Shown here: piece by piece, positions 36,710 to 44,769 of the stretch
How the letters are laid out: the number at the start of each line of letters is the position of its first letter
How positions within the stretch are numbered: position 1 is the first letter of the stretch
From: Salinivibrio sharmensis
GTDB lineage: Bacteria > Pseudomonadota > Gammaproteobacteria > Enterobacterales > Vibrionaceae
Assembly (NCBI RefSeq): GCF_001995985.1
Contig: NZ_MUFC01000002.1
Span: 218,087 to 282,086, forward strand
DNA: 64,000 bases
Reading direction: 5' to 3'
The notes under the pieces: generated by a model
Seen by the model: the letters and a program-made list of their open reading frames with translations, nothing else
Told to the model about the DNA's origin: nothing
Database searches by the model: none
Position numbers and translations under genes: made by a program

Positions 36710-37789
36710 GTGAAAAAAGCGTTAGTCGTGATGGCATGTGTGGCGGCGTTGGCAGGGTGTGTTCGTCCTACCGACCGAGGTCAACAATATGTCGATGGGC
36801 GATTTGAATCTATTCTCACCCCGGTATCACAAGTGGTCTCTGAAAGCCCGCGAGATTTTAGTCTATTCAATGATCAGTTGGCTGAGGTGACCGCCAACTC
36901 ACCCTCGCTAGTGGCGGAGCATCAAGCGGTTTATCAGCGTTTGCAAGCCTGGTTAGACGCGGGAGGCGAGATTGAGGCACTTGCGGATTATGGCTTGGGG
37001 GTGAACCAAATGGCAGGGGGGGATGACTTTGGAAACGTGATGTTTACCGGTTATTTCTCGCCGGTCATTGAAATGCGCCACCAACCGGATGCCCTGTTCC
37101 GCTATCCTGTGTATGCCAAACCACCTTGTGATGAGGACTGTCCAGACCGTGCCGCCATCTATGACGGTGCTTTGGACGGGTTAGGCTTAGAGCTAGGTTA
37201 CAGCGCCTCTCTTATCGATAATTTTATTATGGAAGTGCAGGGCAGCGGCTTTGTCCACTTTGGCGATAACGACCAACTGGAGTACTTTGCTTACGGTGGC
37301 AAGAATGGTCACCCTTACGTCAGCATTGGAAAGGTATTGATTGAAAGCGGTGAAGTGCCGCGTGAAAAGATGTCGCTAAAAGCGATTGAAGACTGGGTGG
37401 CGGCTCACGATGAAGAGGAAGTGCGTGATCTACTTGAACAAAACCCTTCGTTTGTTTTCTTTACCCCTAAGGCGGCTGACCCTGTCAGTGGCACGGCAGG
37501 TATTCCATTGAAAGCCGGGGCGTCTGTGGCGGCGGATAGACGTTATTTACCCATGGGTAGTGTGCTACTTGCTGAAGTGCCTCAGTTGGATGAGCAAGGC
37601 AACTGGACGGGCGAGCATGTACTCAAGCTATTAATGGCATTAGATACCGGTGGGGCGGTGAAAGAAAATCATTTGGATTTATACCATGGTATGGGGAGTG
37701 AAGCAGGCGAGCAAGCCGGGCACTACAAGCACTTTGGCCGGGTTTGGAAACTGGACGCCTTAGCGCCACCAATGGTGAGCCAGCCATAA
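36710..37789 (+). CDS. mltA: Membrane-bound lytic murein transglycosylase A
   Basis: MltA is an outer-membrane lipoprotein that cuts glycan strands with 1,6-anhydro product formation. Signal MKKALVVMACVAALAGC with lipobox LAGC. The MltA domain has GYFSPVIEMRHQPD, FIMEVQGSGFVHFGDN, RYLPMGSVLLAEVP and the C-terminal 3D domain with catalytic Asp in LMALDTGGAVKENHLDLYHG. From GTG at 36710 the protein has 359 residues (E. coli 365). A TTG twelve bases upstream would add four residues before the signal and is less likely. Confidence 0.94.
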   Translation: MKKALVVMACVAALAGCVRPTDRGQQYVDGRFESILTPVSQVVSESPRDFSLFNDQLAEVTANSPSLVAEHQAVYQRLQAWLDAGGEIEALADYGLGVNQMAGGDDFGNVMFTGYFSPVIEMRHQPDALFRYPVYAKPPCDEDCPDRAAIYDGALDGLGLELGYSASLIDNFIMEVQGSGFVHFGDNDQLEYFAYGGKNGHPYVSIGKVLIESGEVPREKMSLKAIEDWVAAHDEEEVRDLLEQNPSFVFFTPKAADPVSGTAGIPLKAGASVAADRRYLPMGSVLLAEVPQLDEQGNWTGEHVLKLLMALDTGGAVKENHLDLYHGMGSEAGEQAGHYKHFGRVWKLDALAPPMVSQP

Positions 37790-37823
37790 TAACGGGTTAG
37801 GTGAGGCCCTTAGAAAATAGAAA

Positions 37824-37849
37824 AGCGAGCGTTTAACGCTCGCTTTTTG
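37824..37849. terminator. Terminator between mltA and the TAXI gene
   Basis: The stem AGCGAGCG / CGCTCGCT with loop TTTAA is flanked by AAA and TTTTT, so it can end both converging transcripts. Confidence 0.88.
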
Positions 37850-37864
37850 GTAAGCGGGGTTTGA

Positions 37865-38836
37865 TTATTCAATCAACCCGGCTTCACGGTAGTAACGCGC
37901 CGCACCTGGGTGAAGTGGTGCAGACAGGCCGTCTTTTACCATTTCTTCTTTCTTCAGGTTAGCGAATGCAGGATGCAGACGGCGGAAGTCATCAAAGTTT
38001 TCAAAGACCGCTTTAACCACGTTGTAAATCACGTCTTCTGGGACTTGTGTGGAAGAAACGAAGGTTGCACCCACACCAAAGGTGGTGACGTCGTTATCGT
38101 TACCGCGGTACATACCACCAGGAATAGTCGCTTGGCGGTAATAGTCACGATCTTCAATTAGCTGTTTCGCGGCGTCGTTGGCAACTTCTACCAATACGCT
38201 ATCACACGCAGTAGTCGCTTCTTGAATCGCGCCACTTGGGTGACCCACAGTGTAAACCATGGCATCGATTTTGTTATCACACAGCGCTTTGGATTGCTCG
38301 GCCGCTTTTAGCTCAGAGATTTGGCCGAACTTATCCATGTCCCAGCCCATTTGATCCATCAACACCTCGATGGTGCCACGTTGACCTGAGCCTGGGTTAC
38401 CGATGTTAACGCGCTTGCCTTCTAGATCATCAAAAGTTTTTACGTCAGCATCAGCACGTGCTACCACGGTAAACGGTTCTGGATGAATAGAGAAAACAGC
38501 ACGCAGCTCTTTAAACTCGCCCTGGTCTTCAAATTTGCTGGTGCCTTTGTAAGCATGGTACTGCCAGTCAGACTGGGCGATACCCATATCGAGCTCGCCA
38601 GCACGAATGGTGTTGATGTTGTAGATTGAACCGCCTGTACTCTCTACCGAGCAGCGGATGCCGTGGTCATCTTTGCTTTTATTGACGAGACGGCAAATTG
38701 CGCCACCTGTTGGGTAATAAACACCAGTCACACCGCCAGTACCAATGGTCACAAACTGGTTCGCTTGCGCGCTTGCCGCGGTTCCTAGTGCGGCAGAAAA
38801 GCCGAGCGCAATCAGGGTAGGTTTCATCGCTTTCAT
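37865..38836 (-). CDS. TAXI-family TRAP transporter solute-binding protein
   Basis: This 323-residue periplasmic protein has signal peptide MKAMKPTLIALGFSAALGTAASA. The TAXI core begins FVTIGTGGVTGVYYPTGGAICRLVN and contains STGGSIYNINTIRAGELDMGIAQSDW and GSGQRGTIEVLMDQMGWD. The family delivers glutamate, 2-oxoglutarate or other dicarboxylates to fused TRAP permeases. No TRAP permease gene lies nearby, so the partner must be elsewhere. AAGGAAT precedes the start. The last residues (PGAARYYREAGLIE) are the usual TAXI end. Confidence 0.9.
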   Translation of the reverse strand: MKAMKPTLIALGFSAALGTAASAQANQFVTIGTGGVTGVYYPTGGAICRLVNKSKDDHGIRCSVESTGGSIYNINTIRAGELDMGIAQSDWQYHAYKGTSKFEDQGEFKELRAVFSIHPEPFTVVARADADVKTFDDLEGKRVNIGNPGSGQRGTIEVLMDQMGWDMDKFGQISELKAAEQSKALCDNKIDAMVYTVGHPSGAIQEATTACDSVLVEVANDAAKQLIEDRDYYRQATIPGGMYRGNDNDVTTFGVGATFVSSTQVPEDVIYNVVKAVFENFDDFRRLHPAFANLKKEEMVKDGLSAPLHPGAARYYREAGLIE

Positions 38837-38978
38837 GCTTAAGATTCCTTTTTAAGTTAGAGGTTGCTATCCGAGCGCACCCTCGAAGTTGTATAACACT
38901 CAATGACAATATGACAAAAAAGTGTCACCGCGCTATTTTTTCAATCTTTTAACAATATTTGCAAGCAATTGTATTGGG

Positions 38979-39806
38979 TTAAAACGATTGGGTCATGATT
39001 TGCCTTAGTGATTGTACAGGTTTAGTACAATATCCCAGCTTTTCCAGTGTGTTGCGTAAATCTGTGATCTGAGCGGCGTTATTTATGGCTTGGCGTTGAT
39101 CAACGCGTTGGGTGTTGTTTTCAAAGCCGATTCGTATGTCTCCTCCCAGGAGCGCGGCGGTCGTTAGGCAGCGGATCTCATGGTGGCCAAATGCACAGGC
39201 TGACCAGGGCACGTTGTCATGGTCGGGGAGTGCTTGCCACATGGCGACGATGTCTTGTGGGTGGCCAAATGGGGGGCTTTGATCCCGGCCGGTGACGAAC
39301 AGTAAATGGTGCCCTGTAGGAGGGATCACGCCGGCGTGACGTAGCTGACGATAGCGCGCCACTTCATGGGGGTGATAGAGAATAAACTGCGTGTAAACAG
39401 CATGGTGATGTAGCCACGCAAAAAATGTTCTGGCCTCGGTCGTTTCGGAGGAGTCAGGTACTAGCTCTCTCAGCGCAATGGAGACGGCCTCAGGCTTAAC
39501 GGCTTTCACTAACGCGATTTGCTCTGAGGGGCGATAGCGACCCACGGCTTCGGTCGTGAGTTGAATGACCATGCGATCACCGACCGCATCTTGGACTTGC
39601 TGATAAAGCCGACGATTGAGAATGGGGTCCAAACTATGCGCGCCAGACTCATCTCGTGCATGAATGTGCGCCATGGCGGCACCAGCGTCAGCGCATGCTT
39701 GCAGGCAGTCAATCAGTGATGGCGTATCAACGGGGACGGCATTATGCTGGGAAGGCTGCAGCCGCGCGCCGTTGGGGGCAACCATGATGGTGCGTGTATC
39801 GGTCAT
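38979..39806 (-). CDS. BKACE-family enzyme (beta-keto acid cleavage, DUF849)
   Basis: This 275-residue TIM-barrel enzyme belongs to the BKACE family, whose members cleave beta-keto acids with acetyl-CoA. Family signs are MVAPNGARLQPSQHNAVP, the metal-binding MAHIHARDESGAHSLDP, and FGHHEIRCLTTAALLGGDIRIGFENN. Zn-binding His residues in HIHARDE and the conserved Glu in GFENN are present. It is followed on the same strand by a class III aminotransferase gene with a 40-base gap, which suggests a catabolic pair in which transamination yields a keto acid that the BKACE enzyme splits. Confidence 0.85.
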   Translation of the reverse strand: MTDTRTIMVAPNGARLQPSQHNAVPVDTPSLIDCLQACADAGAAMAHIHARDESGAHSLDPILNRRLYQQVQDAVGDRMVIQLTTEAVGRYRPSEQIALVKAVKPEAVSIALRELVPDSSETTEARTFFAWLHHHAVYTQFILYHPHEVARYRQLRHAGVIPPTGHHLLFVTGRDQSPPFGHPQDIVAMWQALPDHDNVPWSACAFGHHEIRCLTTAALLGGDIRIGFENNTQRVDQRQAINNAAQITDLRNTLEKLGYCTKPVQSLRQIMTQSF

Positions 39807-39846
39807 CTTTTCTCCTTAAGCCTGGGTTGAGAGCAAGACAGACTGC

Positions 39847-41172
39847 TTAGTGTGGCAAACAGGTGTCTAAGGTTATCCTTAGTTTTTCGGCTATCTCATC
39901 AATATGTGGCTGTTTAATGATGTAGGGAGGCGCCAATAAAATATGGTGCCCTTGTTTGCCATCAATGGTGCCGCCCATGGGATAGCACATCAGACCGTTT
40001 TCCAACGCGGTTTGTTTGATTTGTTTCGCTAGCGGCAATGTAGACGAAAAAGGCTGCTTTGACGTTTTATCTGCCACCAACTCAAGCGCGAGAAAGAGTC
40101 CTCGGCCACGAATGTCGCCGACAAAAGGATGGGAATGAAAATGATGAGTGAGGGCGGCTTTTAATGCTTCACCCTGCTGGCCGGCGGCGTCTATTAGGCT
40201 ATCTTGCTGGATTGCTTTTAATGTGGCGAGCCCTGCCGCACAGGCAGTAGGGTGCGCCATAAAGGTGTGGCCATGTTGGAAAAAGCCCGAGCCGTTAGCG
40301 ATCGCGTTGTAGATCGGGTCAGCCACAAGCGTCGCGCCAATAGGCTGATAACCGGCGGCAAGCCCTTTGGCGATAGCCACTATATCTGGAACGATATGTT
40401 CATGCTCAAAGGCGAAAAAGCGCCCAGTGCGTCCCGTACCGCACATCACTTCATCGAGAATCAGCAAAATATTGTATTGGTCGCAGATCTCACGAATACG
40501 CGTAAAGTAGCCTGCTTCCGCCGTCAATGCGCCAGCTGTCGCGCCAACGACAGGCTCAGCCACAAACCCGATGACATTCTCAGGCCCTTTTTCTAACAGT
40601 ATGGCTTCAAGCTCGTTGGCTACCCGCTGACCATATTCGTAAGCGGTCTCATCGGGACGCTGATCGCGATAGGCGTAACAGGGGGCAATCAGACTGGTAT
40701 CCATTAATAAAGGTGCAAAGGGCGCACGACGCCATGCGTTACCTCCCACGGACAGCGCGCCAAGTGTGTTGCCGTGGTAGCTTTGGCGTCGGGCAATAAA
40801 GTGTTGGCGCTGCGGCTGGCCAACTTCCACCCAATATTGACGTGCCAGTTTTAATGCCGCTTCCATCGCCTCTGATCCGCCACTGACCAAGTAGGCATGA
40901 TTGATCGTCGCTGGTGCTAAGTCAGTGAGTATGTCGGCCAGTGCTTCACTGGTCTCGGAGGTAAAAAAGCCAGTATGCGCATAGGGAATAGCCTGGAGTT
41001 GGGCGCGAATCGCATCCAATACCGCAGGATGATGATGACCAAGGCAAGATACCGCGGCACCACCACATGCATCTAGGTAGCGCTTTCCCTGCGTGTCAGT
41101 CAGATACATGCCGTGACCACTTGCGATAGTGGGAAGTTCTTGATGACAGTGGCGATGGAATACGTGGCTCAT
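39847..41172 (-). CDS. Class III PLP-dependent aminotransferase
   Basis: This 441-residue class III enzyme (omega-amino acid or diamine type) has the family segments YLDACGGAAVSCLGHHHP, LVSGGSEAMEAALKLARQYW, SYHGNTLGALSVGGN, LILDEVMCGTGRTGRFFAFE and DIVAIAKGLAAGYQPIGA with the PLP Lys. The substrate cannot be told. It is upstream of the BKACE gene, probably in one operon, and diverges from a LysR regulator 93 bases away. Confidence 0.9.
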   Translation of the reverse strand: MSHVFHRHCHQELPTIASGHGMYLTDTQGKRYLDACGGAAVSCLGHHHPAVLDAIRAQLQAIPYAHTGFFTSETSEALADILTDLAPATINHAYLVSGGSEAMEAALKLARQYWVEVGQPQRQHFIARRQSYHGNTLGALSVGGNAWRRAPFAPLLMDTSLIAPCYAYRDQRPDETAYEYGQRVANELEAILLEKGPENVIGFVAEPVVGATAGALTAEAGYFTRIREICDQYNILLILDEVMCGTGRTGRFFAFEHEHIVPDIVAIAKGLAAGYQPIGATLVADPIYNAIANGSGFFQHGHTFMAHPTACAAGLATLKAIQQDSLIDAAGQQGEALKAALTHHFHSHPFVGDIRGRGLFLALELVADKTSKQPFSSTLPLAKQIKQTALENGLMCYPMGGTIDGKQGHHILLAPPYIIKQPHIDEIAEKLRITLDTCLPH

Positions 41173-41265
41173 ACGATTGCCTCATAGTGACGTTTGCACA
41201 CGAGTATGAACCGATTGTATTTTGCGCGACAAAGGATATATTTTCACCAGGCATGAAAAAAAGGA

Positions 41266-42189
41266 ATGGGAATGGAAGCGCGTTTGCCATCGATGCGAGC
41301 TTTACAAGCGTTTGTCGTGGTTGCCCAGCAAGGCAGCTTTTCGGAAGCGGCTAAGGTGTCGCATGTCAGCCAAAGTACCATCAGTAAACAAATCCAACAG
41401 TTAGAGCAGTGGATTGGACAACCCTTGTTTGCGCGGACCGCGTATGGGGTGGTGCTCAATGCCATTGGAGAGACTTATCTTCAATCAGTTTCATCAGGGA
41501 TCCATGAAATTGCCAATGCGACGGCTTACGCACGTCAACAGAGTGCAGAGCAAGAGTCGGTCAGCTTGCTGGTGCCGCCTTCTTTTGCCAGTCTGTGGTT
41601 AATCCCGCAATTGCAAGACTTTAAAGCCCTGTATCCGCAGGTGACAGTGACCGTGAGTGCCAGTGATACCATTCCGCATGGCAAAGAGAGCGAAGTGGAT
41701 ATTCTTATTCGCTGCCAGCCTCGTCAACAAGCGGGCTCTCAATCAATCTGCTTGGTCAACGAGCACCTATCTTTAGTCGCCTCGGCGTCCATCCTTCCTG
41801 AGCCCTTAGAGCGAGCCGCGTTGCTTGCCAAAATACCAGTATTGTCTCACTTAACTCGTCCCACTTTATGGGAGTACTTTTGGCAGCAATTTGGCCTCAG
41901 TGACAGCAACCCCCAATACGGAGCGGGGTTTGAGCATTTTTTTATGGCTCTGGAGGGTGTTCAGCAGGGGATGGGGATGGCTTTGATTCCAACCTTTATG
42001 GCAGCTCCCAGTGTGTCACAAGGAAAGGTAGTTAACCCATTGGGGCTGGGTATTGATAGCGGCTATGGTTATTACCTCTATAGTGCGAGCTACAAGCAGC
42101 GAGCGACAGGGGTTAACCAAGTTGTGCAATGGCTGTGCGAGCGGTTCGCGCTGGATCCAACTAGACAAATATCGAGCAAGTCGGTATAA
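41266..42189 (+). CDS. LysR-family regulator of the aminotransferase-BKACE genes
   Basis: The 307-residue product has an N-terminal winged helix-turn-helix (MRALQAFVVVAQQGSFSEAA, VSQSTISKQIQQLEQWIGQPLF) of GcvA-like type and a periplasmic-binding-like effector domain (about 95-300). Its divergent placement suggests control of the aminotransferase operon. Start is uncertain between ATG 41266 and ATG 41272. It runs on toward tcdA with a 32-base gap. Confidence 0.85.
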   Translation: MGMEARLPSMRALQAFVVVAQQGSFSEAAKVSHVSQSTISKQIQQLEQWIGQPLFARTAYGVVLNAIGETYLQSVSSGIHEIANATAYARQQSAEQESVSLLVPPSFASLWLIPQLQDFKALYPQVTVTVSASDTIPHGKESEVDILIRCQPRQQAGSQSICLVNEHLSLVASASILPEPLERAALLAKIPVLSHLTRPTLWEYFWQQFGLSDSNPQYGAGFEHFFMALEGVQQGMGMALIPTFMAAPSVSQGKVVNPLGLGIDSGYGYYLYSASYKQRATGVNQVVQWLCERFALDPTRQISSKSV

Positions 42190-42221
42190 CGCCCCTCGGT
42201 TTGATCAACAAAGAGATAGGT

Positions 42222-43034
42222 ATGACACGCCAATTATCAGACGCCTATTGGCAGCGTTTTGGTGGTACTGCGAGGCTGTACGGCCAGCGTGCGCTCGAAG
42301 TATTTAGTCAAAGCCACATCTGTGTGATTGGCATTGGTGGTGTTGGCTCATGGGCCGCAGAATCGTTAGCGCGAACCGGTGTGGGGGCAATGACATTAAT
42401 TGATATGGATGATGTGTGTGTCACCAACACCAATCGACAAATCCATGCTTTGAAAGCGACCATTGGCCAAAGCAAAAGCGAGGTGATGGCCGAGCGTGTG
42501 ACAGCAATCAATCCAGAATGCCAAGTGACTGTGATTGATGATTTTATCTCGCCGGATAATATTGCTGAGTATATCGACAAGCGCTTTGATTATGTGCTCG
42601 ATGCAATCGATAGCATCAAGCCCAAAACAGCCTTGCTGGCTCACTGCAAGCGGCACAAAATCAAAGTCATTACCGTAGGTGGCGCGGGTGGACAGATCGA
42701 TCCCACCCAGATCCAAGTGGCGGATTTGACTAAAACGATTCAAGACCCACTCGCGGCGAAGCTGCGTAACAATTTGCGTCGCTTTTACGGCTTTACTAAG
42801 ACTCAGGGTCGAAAATTTGGGATTGACTGTGTCTTTTCAAGCGAGCAACTCAAATACCCACAACCTGATGGCAGTGTCTGTGAAAGCAAGGCATCTGCGC
42901 AAGGGCCGAAGCGAATGGATTGTGCCAGTGGTTTTGGTGCGGCAACCATGGTGACGGCCAGTTTCGGGTTCGTCGCGGTGTCGCGCATTTTACATAAATT
43001 GATCGAGGCGGATAAACGACGCCAAGCCGATTAA
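42222..43034 (+). CDS. tcdA: tRNA threonylcarbamoyladenosine dehydratase TcdA
   Basis: TcdA (CsdL) cyclises t6A37 to ct6A in ANN-decoding tRNAs with ATP. The 270-residue E1-like protein shows the nucleotide loop VIGIGGVGSWAAESLARTG, IDMDDVCVTNTNRQIHA and PKRMDCASGFGAATMV. A longer frame starts at TTG 42201, but homologues start near MTRQLSDAYWQRFGG, so ATG 42222 is taken. In E. coli TcdA receives help from CsdA-CsdE; those genes lie 6.5 kb downstream here and are not adjacent. Confidence 0.95.
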   Translation: MTRQLSDAYWQRFGGTARLYGQRALEVFSQSHICVIGIGGVGSWAAESLARTGVGAMTLIDMDDVCVTNTNRQIHALKATIGQSKSEVMAERVTAINPECQVTVIDDFISPDNIAEYIDKRFDYVLDAIDSIKPKTALLAHCKRHKIKVITVGGAGGQIDPTQIQVADLTKTIQDPLAAKLRNNLRRFYGFTKTQGRKFGIDCVFSSEQLKYPQPDGSVCESKASAQGPKRMDCASGFGAATMVTASFGFVAVSRILHKLIEADKRRQAD

Positions 43035-43820
43035 CTACGGCTGCTCGGCGGGGATGCCGATAAGCCCATACTCTCCCATACGAAACGCACTCCAAGCGCG
43101 CTGATAGTCACCGCTCATCTTTAACTGGCGTAATCCTCGATTGAACTGACTGACCCACAGTGCGCTTTGGGGGTGTTGACGACTGAATAAGACATGTAAT
43201 GGAGTCACTCGAAGCGGCTTGGGATGAAATGTGATGTGACGACTTTCGTCGTTGCGAAGTTGATTACGCACCACGTCATGGATGACGTATTGATTGCCGA
43301 TAATCACATCACTTTGACCGGTTAGTAAGCTTTTCACCTTCTCGAGCTCGTTCGGGTATTTGTGGATGATGACGCTGCCACCCTCTTGATTAAAGGTTTC
43401 CAGCATATTGTCTTCGATATAGTCTTCGCTAATACCGACGTTGAGACCATTGAGACTCTCTAAAGACTGCCAATCGAAGTAGCGATTTTTGAGGTGGAAA
43501 AAGACCACAGACTCAGTATAAATGGGGGCTGAATAAATAAAGTCGTGCTCTCTTTCTGGGGTATAGCCCCAACCAACCGTGCCGTGTACTTTACCGGTTT
43601 GCGCCTCTATTTTGGCTTGCTGCCAAAGGACAAACTTGATCTTTATCTCCATGCCTTGTCGCTTGCCAGCTTCTTTGACGATATGCGCCAACACCCCTTG
43701 ATGTGCTAATTGATCAGAAATAAATGGACGGTAGTCGCCAGACGTGAGCACCAAATTGGGCGTGGCAACACCAACCACCGGGAGGCTGAACGCGAATAAA
43801 ATGATTAGCCATCGCCACAT
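43035..43820 (-). CDS. Periplasmic substrate-binding protein (SBP_bac_3 type), copy 1
   Basis: This 261-residue exported protein has signal peptide MWRWLIILFAFSLPVVGVATP. It resembles the ligand-binding fold of polar amino acid ABC transporters (LTSGDYRPFISD, GTVGWGYTPEREHDFIYSAPIYTESVVFF), without a permease nearby. The ATG at 43820 has GGAG five bases upstream and is preferred over the longer frame. It is a clear paralogue of the gene directly upstream: both share GTVGWxxTxER, DFIYS-IYTES and RVTPLHVLFSRQ. Function is unknown. Confidence 0.82.
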   Translation of the reverse strand: MWRWLIILFAFSLPVVGVATPNLVLTSGDYRPFISDQLAHQGVLAHIVKEAGKRQGMEIKIKFVLWQQAKIEAQTGKVHGTVGWGYTPEREHDFIYSAPIYTESVVFFHLKNRYFDWQSLESLNGLNVGISEDYIEDNMLETFNQEGGSVIIHKYPNELEKVKSLLTGQSDVIIGNQYVIHDVVRNQLRNDESRHITFHPKPLRVTPLHVLFSRQHPQSALWVSQFNRGLRQLKMSGDYQRAWSAFRMGEYGLIGIPAEQP

Positions 43821-43880
43821 AACAACTCCAAAGTCAACGGACATTTACCAAAACCAATGTCGATGAATCTTCAACTGATA

Positions 43881-44645
43881 CTATTCCGACATTTTTTGCC
43901 GTCGAAATTGATTCCAAACGGCTTGATAGCGACCATCCATTTTTATGCGTCGTAACCCTTTATTAAATGCGCGGGAATGATCGTAGCCCTGTTCAATCTG
44001 ACGACTAAACAGCACATGTAAGGGGGTTACGCGAAAGGGACGAGGATGATGCGTCAACTGACGAGCTTGCTCAGCACTGAGAGCCGTTTGAATGATGTGC
44101 TGCAAAACATCTTTGTTGCCTAGTGCGAGATCGATCTGATTATTCAATAACGCGTGGAGTTTGTCTTCTTCTTTGGCAAATTCTTGTAACTTCACATCAA
44201 TACCGGATTTTTGTAATTGGCTCAGTGTCTTGACGTCGATATATCCAAGGCCGACACCGACCGCAAGACCGGCTAAATCCTCGGGCTTTGACCAATCGAA
44301 TGCTTTATCTCGGAGATAAAAGAAAACGGCACTTTCGGTATAAATGGCATCTGAATAGATAAAATCCAGTGCGCGCTCTTCGGTGAAAGCCCAGCCGACC
44401 GTACCGTCCCACTGACCTTGCTGAGCCAGCGCCATCGACTCATGCCAAGGAAAATAACCAAAAGACACATCGAGATTAGCTTCTTCGGTGGCCAACACAA
44501 TAATTTCAGTTAATGGGCCTTGGTTGGGTAGGTGTTGCGAAATAAAAGGAGGGTATTCACCCGACGCCAGGCGGAGTGATTGCGCATGTGTGAGCATTGG
44601 AAGGATCAGCAACAATGCGCATCCCCATTGCACCATCAACCTCAT
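43881..44645 (-). CDS. Periplasmic substrate-binding protein (SBP_bac_3 type), copy 2
   Basis: The 254-residue product has signal peptide MRLMVQWGCALLLILPMLTHA and the binding-protein fold seen in copy 1 (LASGEYPPFISQHL, GTVGWAFTEERALDFIYSDA, FRVTPLHVLFSRQIEQ). The first gene of the pair, with CAGGAGG before the start; copy 1 follows after 60 bases. The pair looks like a tandem duplication. Lone proteins of this type may feed a distant permease or act as sensors. Confidence 0.82.
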   Translation of the reverse strand: MRLMVQWGCALLLILPMLTHAQSLRLASGEYPPFISQHLPNQGPLTEIIVLATEEANLDVSFGYFPWHESMALAQQGQWDGTVGWAFTEERALDFIYSDAIYTESAVFFYLRDKAFDWSKPEDLAGLAVGVGLGYIDVKTLSQLQKSGIDVKLQEFAKEEDKLHALLNNQIDLALGNKDVLQHIIQTALSAEQARQLTHHPRPFRVTPLHVLFSRQIEQGYDHSRAFNKGLRRIKMDGRYQAVWNQFRRQKMSE

Positions 44646-44702
44646 ACTGCCTCCTGAGCGTTCTCGTGACTATGAGAGGAGTATAGTGCAGGAGAAATAA
44701 AG

Positions 44703-44744
44703 TGGCGGCGCCGTCGCTCTCTATGAGCCACAATTGCGCCGCCA
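44703..44744 (-). terminator. Probable terminator of the PHA operon
   Basis: The 9-bp arms TGGCGGCGC and GCGCCGCCA enclose a 24-base loop, 26 bases after the phaC stop. In the phaC direction the stem is followed by CTTTATTTC, a weak U-rich tail. Confidence 0.5.
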
Positions 44745-44769
44745 TTCTTATTATTGAGACAGTAGTTGG

